Positions 18,829 to 26,224 of a DNA stretch of 64,000 nucleotides are shown piece after piece. The DNA comes from Elusimicrobiota bacterium (GTDB taxonomy: Bacteria > Elusimicrobiota > Elusimicrobia > UBA1565 > UBA9628). Both the position numbers and the translations under genes were made by a program. The notes beneath the pieces were generated by a model. It was not told the DNA's origin. It saw only the letters and a program-made list of their open reading frames with translations, and did not search any database. The stretch lies in contig JACRDT010000034.1 of the NCBI GenBank assembly GCA_016212795.1, positions 1-64,000 of the forward strand. The letters are read 5' to 3'. Numbering within the stretch: position 1 is the stretch's first letter; each line of letters starts with the position of its first letter.

Positions 18829-19419
18829 TCACCGCCGGAGCGCTCCGTAGCAGAAGAGGTCGAGGACCTCCTGCATCAGGGAGGGGAGGTCCGGGTAGAG
18901 GCCGTGGAGCTGCTCGTCGGCGAGGGCCTCCCGCATCCTGTCGAGGGCGTGGATCAGCAGGTCCACCTTGATGTCCCTGCGGATGTCGCCCATCCTCTGG
19001 GCGATGACGAAGATGTTGCGCACCTCCTGGAGCGAACGGTGGTCCTCCTCCGAGACGTAGCGCTCGAGCGCCGGGTCCGAGCCCGCGAGGAGCTCGCGGA
19101 AGAAATCCTTGCTGTACTGGCGGGCGTGGTCCATCTTCAGCTCGAGGATGCGCTGGAGCTTGGCTTCGAACGGCAGGTCGAGCATCTCGACCTCGCGCAG
19201 CTGCCGGCGCATCCGCGCGACGATGCCCTCGAGGACCTTCAGGGCGACGGCGGTCTTGTCCGGGAAATGCCTGTAGAAGGTCATCTTGCTGACCCCGGAT
19301 CCCCGGCAGATCTCGTCCACGGTGACCCGCCTGATCCCGTGCTTGAAGAAGAGCTGTCCGGCCCCCTCGACGAGCCTCTCGTCGGTGCTCTTCTTGCTCG
19401 GCCGCCTGGTGGGTGCCAT
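18829..19419 (-). CDS. TetR/AcrR-family regulator of the export operon
   Basis: 196 residues. An N-terminal helix-turn-helix (about 15-60) reads LFFKHGIRRVTVDEICRGSG followed by VSKMTFYRHFPDK, the standard TetR pattern; the C-terminal domain is all-helical and would bind an inducer or partner. First gene of the export operon, so it most likely represses its own transcript. Two AT-rich inverted repeats (TACTAT-N9-rTAGTA) lie at the start codon and 46 bp upstream. A GATAAT ends 8 nt before the ATG, consistent with a leaderless message whose promoter is covered by the first operator. Confidence 0.9.
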   Translation of the reverse strand: MAPTRRPSKKSTDERLVEGAGQLFFKHGIRRVTVDEICRGSGVSKMTFYRHFPDKTAVALKVLEGIVARMRRQLREVEMLDLPFEAKLQRILELKMDHARQYSKDFFRELLAGSDPALERYVSEEDHRSLQEVRNIFVIAQRMGDIRRDIKVDLLIHALDRMREALADEQLHGLYPDLPSLMQEVLDLFCYGALRR

Positions 19420-19439
19420 ACTATGGTATTATCGTAGTA
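19419..19439. promoter_or_regulatory. Putative TetR operator 1
   Basis: TACTAT (19419-19424), 9-nt spacer, GTAGTA (19434-19439). It overlaps the regulator's start codon and its GATAAT -10, in a strikingly AT-rich patch. The layout is that of a self-repressing TetR gene. Confidence 0.6.
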
Positions 19440-19464
19440 TATTGATAATAATAAAGTCCAATGG

Positions 19465-19485
19465 TACTATTATAGTTTGATAGTA
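19465..19485. promoter_or_regulatory. Putative TetR operator 2
   Basis: TACTAT (19465-19470), 9-nt spacer, ATAGTA (19480-19485): a perfect inverted repeat of the same form as operator 1, with centres 46 bp apart. Beyond it, up to the dGTPase gene end at 19698, is GC-rich non-coding sequence in which I see nothing else. Confidence 0.6.
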
Positions 19486-19697
19486 ACATACATTTCCACC
19501 GAATACAACGGTTTTAACGACATTTGGCCCGGATGGAAGCGCGGCCAAAGGACCCAGACGTGCCCTGGAACCCGTCTGGGGGGGCTCGTGGGCCCATCCT
19601 GGCTCCGTTCCGGGGCCCTTCCGACGAGGGCTTCCCGGGGTCCGGGAAAGGGCGTGGGACAGGGGTGGCGCGTGGGTCCTTGGGGTATCGAGGGGGG

Positions 19698-20837
19698 TCA
19701 GCCGGGGCCCAGGTGCCGGTCGAAATCCAGGGGGGAAGGGATGGAGATCTGGCGCATGCAGTCGAGGGCGAACACGTCCGTCATGCCGGCGATGTAGTCC
19801 GTGACGATGGGCTTGGGGTCGTAGCCCTCGCGCTCGTAGATCGCGGCCAGCTTGTGGACGTAGTGCCCGAAATTGCGGTCCACATCGAGGTCCATGGCGG
19901 CGTAGGCGGCGAAGTCGGTGCCGTGCTTCTCGAAGAGCTCCGTGAAGTAGTCGAACAGCGTGTGGATGATGGTCTTGATGTGGCGGCGGTACTTGATCAG
20001 CTTGGGATGGTAGTAGATGCGTTCGTAGTTGAACTTGCCCAGCTCCTTGACGAGCTCGTGGACCTCGGGCGAGAACCCCACGGTGTCGCGGCCGTGGCCG
20101 TACTCCACGGCGTCGGTGATGAGCGTGCCGATGATCTCCGTGTTCGTCGTGCCCAGCGCCTTGGTGACGGCCGCCGGCAGGTCCGAGCGCGTGAGGAACC
20201 CCGCGGTGATGGCGTCCTCGATGTCGCGGCCGAGGTAGGCGACCCGGTCCGAGAGCCGCACGACGCACCCCTCGTAGGTCGTCGGGACGTAGGCGCGGTC
20301 CTTGATGTTCTCCAGGTCGTTGGGGACGGCGGAGGGCCTGAGGCCCTTGGCCTCGAAGTCCTCCCCGTTGTGGCAGATGATGCCGTCCTTGACCGCGTAG
20401 GTGAGGTTGAGGCCCTGGCCGTGGTTGGCGAGGTGCTCGACCACGCGGTAGCTGTTGATCTCGTGCAGGAAGGCCTTGGCCGCGCCGAGCTTGTTGGCCA
20501 GCTCCTTCTCGCCCTCGTGGCCGAAGGGCGTGTGGCCGAGGTCGTGGCCCAGGCCGATGGCGTAGGCCAGGTCCGTGTCGAGGCGCCAGTCCCCGCCGGC
20601 GAGGTTCATGCCGCGGCAGATCGTCGCCGCGATCGTGGCCACGTGCAGGACGTGCTCGATGCGAGTGCAGATGTGGTCGTTGCCCGGGGCGTAGAAGACC
20701 TGGGTCTTATGCTTGAGCCGGCGGAAGGGGTAGGAGTGGATGATCTTCGTCTGGTCGCGGAAGTAGTCGGTCCGCATGTCCGACTGGACGGGCTTGGTGC
20801 GCTTGAGGTAGAACTCTTCGGGGAAAGGGTTCTTCAT
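19698..20837 (-). CDS. dgt: dGTPase-like HD-domain dNTP triphosphohydrolase
   Basis: 379 residues. HD-domain metal ligands are visible as RIEHVLHVA (His), GLGHDLGHTPFGHEGE (the His-Asp pair and following His) and a later Asp in VRLSDRVAYLGRDIEDA. DYFRDQTKIIHSYPFRRLKHKTQVF is the conserved N-terminal part of deoxyguanosine triphosphate triphosphohydrolases, which split dNTPs to nucleoside and triphosphate. ATG at 20837 chosen over a GTG at 20855 because GGGGGAGG stands 8 nt upstream; that purine run is one arm of the hairpin repeat next to the gene, so the repeat appears to supply the ribosome site. Confidence 0.87.
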   Translation of the reverse strand: MKNPFPEEFYLKRTKPVQSDMRTDYFRDQTKIIHSYPFRRLKHKTQVFYAPGNDHICTRIEHVLHVATIAATICRGMNLAGGDWRLDTDLAYAIGLGHDLGHTPFGHEGEKELANKLGAAKAFLHEINSYRVVEHLANHGQGLNLTYAVKDGIICHNGEDFEAKGLRPSAVPNDLENIKDRAYVPTTYEGCVVRLSDRVAYLGRDIEDAITAGFLTRSDLPAAVTKALGTTNTEIIGTLITDAVEYGHGRDTVGFSPEVHELVKELGKFNYERIYYHPKLIKYRRHIKTIIHTLFDYFTELFEKHGTDFAAYAAMDLDVDRNFGHYVHKLAAIYEREGYDPKPIVTDYIAGMTDVFALDCMRQISIPSPLDFDRHLGPG

Positions 20838-20840
20838 ATC

Positions 20841-20880
20841 GTGAGCCTCCCCCACGGGGAGGCGAGCATTGTGGGGGCGG
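20841..20880 (+). repeat. Hairpin repeat, dgt-mnmA intergenic
   Basis: CCTCCCC-CAC-GGGGAGG core with outer GTGAG/CGAGC arms (20841-20867) and the family's G-rich tail (GTGGGGGCGG). On the minus strand one arm is the GGGGGAGG preceding the dGTPase start. Confidence 0.8.
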
Positions 20881-20925
20881 ATAGTGCCCCGCGTGTGCTA
20901 GTATACCATAAGGGCCCCGAAACCC

Positions 20926-22035
20926 ATGAAAGCGAGCGTCGTGGCCGTCGGTCTGAGCGGGGGGGTCGACTCGGCGATGGCCGCCTGCCTTCTCAGCCGG
21001 GCCGGGCACAAGGTCATCGGCCTGACCATGAAGGTCTGGGACGGCCGGTTCTCCCTCCCGGACGAGGGCCGCTCCGGCTGCTACGGGCCGGGCGAGGAGC
21101 GCGACATCTCGGCGGCCCGCCGGGTCGCGGACCGGCTGGGGATCGACCACGTCGTCGTGGACCTCTCCCGGGAGTACGGCGGCACGGTCGTCGAGTACTT
21201 CCGCCAGGAGTACCTGGCCGGGCGCACGCCCAACCCGTGCTTCCGCTGCAACCAGAGGATCAAGTTCGGCGCGCTCTGGGACAAGGCCGCCGAGGCGGGG
21301 GTGGCCTTCGAGCTGTTCGCCACCGGGCATTACGCGCGCATCGAGCGCGGGCCCGGCGAAGGCCGTCTCAGGCTCAAGAGAGGCGTGGACCGGGCGAAGG
21401 ACCAATCCTATTTCCTCTCGGGGTTGGCGCGGGGCCAGCTCGGGCGGATGCTCCTGCCGCTCGGGGGCATGACCAAGGCCTCGGTGAAAGACGCCGCCAG
21501 GAAGGAAGGATGGGGCGACCTCGCCGACAAGCCGGAGAGCCAGGACTTCATCGAGAGCAGGCACTACGGCGTGCTCTTCTCTCCCGCGGAGGCTCGGCCG
21601 GGCCCCATCGTGGACATGGCCGGCCGGGTCCTCGGGGAGCACCGGGGCGTCGCGGGCTTCACGGTCGGCCAGCGCAAGGGGCTGGGCCTGGCCGGCTGCG
21701 CCGGGCCGCTCTATGTCGTGCGCATCGACGCCTGCACGGGCGCGGTGGTGGTCGGGCCGAGGGAGGCGCTGTCTTCCAGGCGGTTCGTCGCGCGCGACGT
21801 GAGCTGGGCGGACGACGTGCCGTCTCCGGCGAGGCTCATCGTCCAGGTCCGCCAGCAGCACAAGGGCGCCGAGGCGCTCGTGCTCCCCCGCGGGCCCGAG
21901 GGGCGCCGCGAGGCCGAGGTCGTCTTCGACAAGCCTCAGATGGCCGTCGCGCCGGGGCAGGCGGCCGCCTTCTATGAAGGCGACATCGTGGTCGGCGCCG
22001 GCATCATCGACACTGTCGGGCCGGCAGGTTCGTAA
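20926..22035 (+). CDS. mnmA: tRNA-specific 2-thiouridylase MnmA, lacking the second catalytic cysteine
   Basis: 369 residues. PP-loop GLSGGVDSAMAA (9-20) for adenylation of U34 in Lys, Glu and Gln tRNAs; TPNPCFRCN with Cys105 (and Cys108), equal to Cys102 of E. coli MnmA; ATGHYARIE, KDQSYFLSGL and FTVGQRKGLG are all family motifs. Where E. coli has GICFIG with Cys199, this protein reads KPESQDFIES (202-211) without cysteine, so the classical two-cysteine persulfide route cannot operate as such; a CxxC- or iron-sulfur-based variant is possible. TATACC lies about 18 nt upstream of the ATG. Confidence 0.9.
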   Translation: MKASVVAVGLSGGVDSAMAACLLSRAGHKVIGLTMKVWDGRFSLPDEGRSGCYGPGEERDISAARRVADRLGIDHVVVDLSREYGGTVVEYFRQEYLAGRTPNPCFRCNQRIKFGALWDKAAEAGVAFELFATGHYARIERGPGEGRLRLKRGVDRAKDQSYFLSGLARGQLGRMLLPLGGMTKASVKDAARKEGWGDLADKPESQDFIESRHYGVLFSPAEARPGPIVDMAGRVLGEHRGVAGFTVGQRKGLGLAGCAGPLYVVRIDACTGAVVVGPREALSSRRFVARDVSWADDVPSPARLIVQVRQQHKGAEALVLPRGPEGRREAEVVFDKPQMAVAPGQAAAFYEGDIVVGAGIIDTVGPAGS

Positions 22036-22082
22036 GTTGTTAAGCCTGGCACCAATCGCTCAGAACAATCCTTTCCTGGTCG

Positions 22083-22120
22083 CCGCCGGGTGGGGGGTAG
22101 ACCCCCCCAAAAAAAGGCGG
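22083..22120 (+). terminator. Candidate terminator after mnmA
   Basis: CCGCC (22083) pairs with GGCGG (22116-22120), enclosing a GGGGGG-TAGA-CCCCCC hairpin (22092-22107) and seven A residues. It is the only strong structure between mnmA and the next gene. No T-run follows, so termination is uncertain. Confidence 0.35.
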
Positions 22121-22219
22121 CTTTGCTGCGGGTTGACCTATTGACACTTCCTGGCGCAGTAGTGTAAGGTATACTCGATGTTGGACGATCTTGGGTTGGA
22201 TAGAGGGGAAGATTCACCT

Positions 22220-23101
22220 ATGATGCGTATTATTAAATGTCTGGCACCAATGGTCATTCTGGCTGTCTGCGCTCTTTCCGCCGGCCCGGCATCCGCTCAA
22301 GGCGATTCCATTTTCGAGGAGGGCTACTGCCGGGATTCGGCGGCTCTCGACGACCAGGCCTCGCTGGCCCTGATCCGGAGCGTCTCTGCGCATCTCGTCA
22401 AGGAGGTCAACGGGAAGCTCGAGGGCGCGGTCCCCTTGCGCGAGATATCGAAGGAGAAGGCTCTCCAGTTGATGGCCGCTTCCGAGTCCCGCAGGCACGG
22501 GATCATCGATTTCCTCTCGGACGGCGAGTTCGGCGCCGGCTGCGTCTACTACCTCGGCGCCGACACGCTCAGGGTCGTCAACGAGAGGTTCGACCTCGAC
22601 CTGACCACGCCGATCAAGGGCTGGGATGAGAACAGCAAGGCGTTCAACATGACGGCCATGATCGTCGGGCAGAGCCGGCTCGTCATCCTTTACGACCGGT
22701 CCCGCATCCGCTATTACAGCGAGAAGAACCGGCGCAAGCTCTCCATCAACGGCGCCATCAGGATGACCATGGGGCGGATGACCGAGGACAACAGGCCGGT
22801 CAAGCTGCTCTACAATGTCGGCAACCTCGAGGTGGACACGGGGTTCCCGTTCGGCTGGGAGGACGTGGAGGCGATGCGCCAGACGAGCGGCGTCGTCCAG
22901 TCCTACGTCCTGGGCGCGTGGCGCGGCAACAGCCCCGTGGTCCCGATCGCCCGGCGGGATGCCGCTCCCGAGGGGTATTGGGCCGGCTCGGCCGCCGTCC
23001 CCCCGGCCGCGCAGTCCCGGCTGCCGATCGATGCTTCGTTCTCGTCCCTGGAGACGCTGCGTCGGCTCTCCGAGGTCAGGTCCCCCTTCCTGGGGCGCTG
23101 A
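22220..23101 (+). CDS. Secreted protein of unknown function
   Basis: 293 residues. The start at 22220 (or the adjacent ATG at 22223) gives a clean signal peptide, CLAPMVILAVCALSAGPASAQ, with cleavage after ASA. The mature part is a single domain of about 260 residues with two or three cysteines (EEGYCRD, GAGCVYY) and no motif that I recognise. Upstream are TTGACA at 22141-22146 and TATACT at 22170-22175, but the spacing is 23 nt, so the real -10 may be the weaker TGTAAG 17 nt away. It stands alone between mnmA and asnB. Confidence 0.65.
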   Translation: MMRIIKCLAPMVILAVCALSAGPASAQGDSIFEEGYCRDSAALDDQASLALIRSVSAHLVKEVNGKLEGAVPLREISKEKALQLMAASESRRHGIIDFLSDGEFGAGCVYYLGADTLRVVNERFDLDLTTPIKGWDENSKAFNMTAMIVGQSRLVILYDRSRIRYYSEKNRRKLSINGAIRMTMGRMTEDNRPVKLLYNVGNLEVDTGFPFGWEDVEAMRQTSGVVQSYVLGAWRGNSPVVPIARRDAAPEGYWAGSAAVPPAAQSRLPIDASFSSLETLRRLSEVRSPFLGR

Positions 23102-23209
23102 GCGTCCCAGGCGCCTGTCCGGGTAGTTCATTCCGGCTGCCATCGCGGCGGTCGGCCTGCTCGACTCACGGGCCTTTCAGGCATGCTATCATTGCGTGGG
23201 GATTGATCG

Positions 23210-25123
23210 ATGTGCGGCATCGTTGGTATCTATAGGCCTGACGGGTTGTTCGACCCGGCGCAGGCCCGGCGCGACCTCGAAGGCGCCGCGGGGCTGCTGC
23301 GCCACCGCGGGCCGGACGCCCAGGGCGTGGCGCTCATGGCGGAGCACGGGGTGGGCTTCGCCCACCGCAGGCTCTCTATCCTCGACCTGGACGCCAGGGC
23401 CGACCAGCCCATGGCCTCCGCCGACGGCGCCATCCTCCTGACCTACAACGGCGAGGTCTACAACTTCCGGGAGCTGCGCCTGGAGCTCGAGGCGGCGGGC
23501 GTGCGCTTCAGGACCGAGAGCGACACCGAGGTCGTCATCGAGGGCTATCGCGCCTGGGGCATGGAGCTCCTGCTGGGCAGGCTCGCCGGCATGTTCGCGT
23601 TCGCGCTCTACGACGCCGGCGAGAGGGTCCTGTTCCTCGCCCGCGACCGGGCCGGCAAGAAGCCCCTCTTCTACGCCGAGACGCGAGGAGGGCTGGCCTT
23701 CGCCTCCGAGCTGAGGGCGCTCTTCTCCCTGGGCGTCCCGCGCGAGCTCGACCCGGTCGGCCTCGACGGCTACCTCGCGCTCAAGTTCGTCCCGCCGCCG
23801 CGGACGCTCGTGCGCGGCGTGAGCAAGCTGCCCCCGGCGTGCCTCCTGGAGGCCCGGCGCGGCCGCCCCCCCAGGACGGCCCGCTATTGGAGCCCCTTCG
23901 CCCGGCGGGCGTCTCCCGCCAGCCGGGACTCGGCCCTCGACCTGCTGGACGCGTCCTTCGAGGCCGCGGTCCGAAGGCGCCTGGTCAGCGACGTCCCCGT
24001 CTGCCTCTTCCTGAGCGGCGGCATCGACTCGAGCCTGACCGCGGCCTACCTGGCCCGGGCCGGGGCCCGGGACATGAAGGCCTACACCATCGGCTACAAG
24101 GACCTGCCCGGCTACAACGAGTTCGAGTGGTCGCGCATGGTCGCCGGGCGCTTCGGCCTGAAGAGCTCGGAGATCGTGCTCGAGTCGCGCCAGGTCCTGG
24201 GGCTGCTCGAGGGCGGCGTGCCGGACCTCGACGAGCCGCTCGCCGACTGGGTCTGGCTGCCGCTGCACGCCCTGAGCGCCCGGGCCCGCGAGGACGGCTT
24301 CAAGGTGGTCCTGGTGGGAGAGGGCTCCGACGAGCTCTTCTTCGGCTACGACGTGATGATGGAGGGGCTCTCCAACCTCAAGCGCTTCTCCTCGGGCCCC
24401 TGGAAGCTGGCGGCCAAGGCCTTGGCCGCCGCGCTCGCCCCGGTGTACCGGCGCGCGTCCCGGGGGCACCGCCGCTACGACCTCTGGCGCCGGGCCGCCG
24501 CGGGCGAGCCCGTCTACATGGGGAGCTCCATCGGCTACGGGAAGTCCCAGCGCGGCCAGGTGGCCGGGCCGAGGCTGCTCGAGGGCGGCGACGGGGGCGA
24601 GGGCTGCCGGTTCATCGAGGGCCTCTACCGCGACTACCGGGAGGGCTCGCCGAGGCCCGAGGACTGGGTGAGCCTCATCTCCTACGTCGAGTTCTACTCC
24701 AAGATGAGCGAGGTGCTCCTCCAGCGGGTCGACCGCGTCACCATGCGCAACTCGATCGAGGCGCGCTCGGCCTTCCTGGACCACGAACTCGTGGAGCTGG
24801 CCTTCTCCATCCCGGGAGCTTGGAAGGCCGAGGGGGGCGTCCTCAAGGGCCTGCTCAAGGACCTGGCCCGCAGGACCCTGCCCGCGCCGGTCGTCGACCG
24901 GAAGAAGATGGGGTTCTCCTTCCCGTTCAAGGAGTGGCTGCGCGGGGAGCTGGGCGGGCTCGTGGAGTCCGCCTTCGGCCGCTCGAGGCTCTTCAGCGAA
25001 GGCTGGCTCCAGGGGGACTTCTGCCGCCGCCTCCTGGCGGAGCACCGCGGGGGCCGCGTGGACCACGCGCCCAGGCTCTGGGCCATCTTCGACCTGTGCC
25101 GCTGGCACGAGCGCTGGATGTAG
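23210..25123 (+). CDS. asnB: Asparagine synthase (glutamine-hydrolysing)
   Basis: 637 residues. The N-terminal glutaminase starts at catalytic Cys2 (MCGIVGIY) and has LRHRGPDAQG, FAHRRLSILDLD and YNGEVYNFREL; the C-terminal synthetase has the PP-loop FLSGGIDSSLTAAY, GEGSDELFFGYD and the RVDRVTMRNSIEARSAFLDHELVELAF stretch. Length is usual for AsnB. In gene clusters for surface polysaccharides such enzymes sometimes amidate sugars or peptides; here it stands by itself, so asparagine synthesis is the simplest reading. TATCAT lies 17 nt before the ATG. Confidence 0.93.
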   Translation: MCGIVGIYRPDGLFDPAQARRDLEGAAGLLRHRGPDAQGVALMAEHGVGFAHRRLSILDLDARADQPMASADGAILLTYNGEVYNFRELRLELEAAGVRFRTESDTEVVIEGYRAWGMELLLGRLAGMFAFALYDAGERVLFLARDRAGKKPLFYAETRGGLAFASELRALFSLGVPRELDPVGLDGYLALKFVPPPRTLVRGVSKLPPACLLEARRGRPPRTARYWSPFARRASPASRDSALDLLDASFEAAVRRRLVSDVPVCLFLSGGIDSSLTAAYLARAGARDMKAYTIGYKDLPGYNEFEWSRMVAGRFGLKSSEIVLESRQVLGLLEGGVPDLDEPLADWVWLPLHALSARAREDGFKVVLVGEGSDELFFGYDVMMEGLSNLKRFSSGPWKLAAKALAAALAPVYRRASRGHRRYDLWRRAAAGEPVYMGSSIGYGKSQRGQVAGPRLLEGGDGGEGCRFIEGLYRDYREGSPRPEDWVSLISYVEFYSKMSEVLLQRVDRVTMRNSIEARSAFLDHELVELAFSIPGAWKAEGGVLKGLLKDLARRTLPAPVVDRKKMGFSFPFKEWLRGELGGLVESAFGRSRLFSEGWLQGDFCRRLLAEHRGGRVDHAPRLWAIFDLCRWHERWM

Positions 25124-25236
25124 CGCCGCCGCGTAAGAGGCGAGCCCCGGCGGCGTAGTCCCAGGCCGCACCGGCCGTCTCACGTCGCAAAGGGGTGCGC
25201 GGAGGCGGAAAGAGCGCTACAATTTCCTACACAGTC

Positions 25237-25305
25237 ATGGTCATCAGGGAGGACCCCAAAGGCGCCAGGGTGGAGAAGATCTTCGACGCGCTAGCTCCGT
25301 CATGA
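25237..25305 (+). CDS. Possible 22-residue leader peptide
   Basis: A short frame (MVIREDPKGARVEKIFDALAPS) ends in TGA overlapping the ATG of the hydrolase (ATGA). TACAAT at 25218-25223 lies 13 nt before its ATG. It could be a translated leader coupled to the hydrolase, or the remnant of a truncated gene. No family is recognisable and it may simply be noise. Confidence 0.3.
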   Translation: MVIREDPKGARVEKIFDALAPS

Positions 25306-26096
25306 AGGAGGGGTTCCGAGTCCATGGCGCGCCGCCGTACCGGGCCGCGGTCCTGCACGGAGGCCCGGGCGCGGCGGGAGAGGTCTTCTCCATGGCTCGA
25401 CGCCTCTCGGCCTGGCGCGGGGTGCTCGAGCCGTTCCAAGCCGCGGTCTCGATTGACGGCCAGGTCGAGGAGCTCCGGTCCCTGCTGGAGGAGCGGGCCG
25501 AGCCGCCCGTCGCGCTGGTCGGGTACTCCTGGGGCGCGTGGCTCGCGCTCATCCTCGCTTCCCGCCGCCCCGCGCTGGTCAGCCGTCTGATCCTGGTCGG
25601 GTGCGGCCCCTTGGAGGCCCGCTGGGCCGAGGGCATCGAGGCGACCCGCCTGAGCCGCTTGAGCGAGGAGGCCAGGCAGGAGGTCGGCTCGCTGAGGAGG
25701 CTTCTCGCGGACCCGGCCGCCCCAGGCCGTGACGCCGCCCTGGCCAGGCTCGGCGAACTCTTCGATCCATCGGACTGCCTTTCGCCGGATTGGGAGGGGG
25801 GAGCGGAGGTGGAGGTCCGGGAGGATGTCCACGACAAGGTGTGGAGGGAGGCGGCGGAGCTCCGGAGGAGCGGAGGCCTGCTGGAGCTGGTCCGGCGGGT
25901 CCGCTGTCCCGTGTCCGCGGTGCACGGGGACTATGACCCCCACCCGGCCGAGGGAGTGCGGGAGCCCCTGAGCCGCGCGCTCCCGGGCTCGACCTTCTAC
26001 CTTCTGAGGAGATGCGGGCACGCGCCCTGGGTCGAGCGCGAGGCCAAGGAGGAGTTCTTCCGCATCCTCGAGAGCTTGGTGGAGGGGGAGACGTAG
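25302..26096 (+). CDS. Alpha/beta hydrolase
   Basis: 264 residues. AVLHGGPGAAGE gives the oxyanion loop, VGYSWGAWLALIL the nucleophile elbow (Ser in GYSWG), HGDYDPHP the acid and CGHAPWVE the histidine, in the right order and spacing for the alpha/beta-hydrolase fold. A cap region lies between (about 105-200). The HGGPG start is typical of proline iminopeptidase-like and esterase members, but the substrate cannot be predicted. ATG overlaps the TGA of the short upstream frame. Confidence 0.8.
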   Translation: MKEGFRVHGAPPYRAAVLHGGPGAAGEVFSMARRLSAWRGVLEPFQAAVSIDGQVEELRSLLEERAEPPVALVGYSWGAWLALILASRRPALVSRLILVGCGPLEARWAEGIEATRLSRLSEEARQEVGSLRRLLADPAAPGRDAALARLGELFDPSDCLSPDWEGGAEVEVREDVHDKVWREAAELRRSGGLLELVRRVRCPVSAVHGDYDPHPAEGVREPLSRALPGSTFYLLRRCGHAPWVEREAKEEFFRILESLVEGET

Positions 26097-26224
26097 CGCC
26101 GCCGCTCCGGCGAGAGCCGGCCGGAACAGGACGCCTTCCGCGAGGACGGGACCATTAGCCCCGGCCGCTGGGCCAAAGGACTCTGGTCCGAGGCGAGGAT
26201 GTCCGGCACACTATTAACATCGGT

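Noticed and set aside
22092..22115. GGGGGG-TAGA-CCCCCC plus A7 as a programmed frameshift site
   Set aside because: It is outside any coding frame; a terminator-like hairpin is the simpler reading.
22048..22249. CTGGCACCAA at two places as a repeat
   Set aside because: Only ten bases, one copy inside a signal-peptide coding region; chance is enough.
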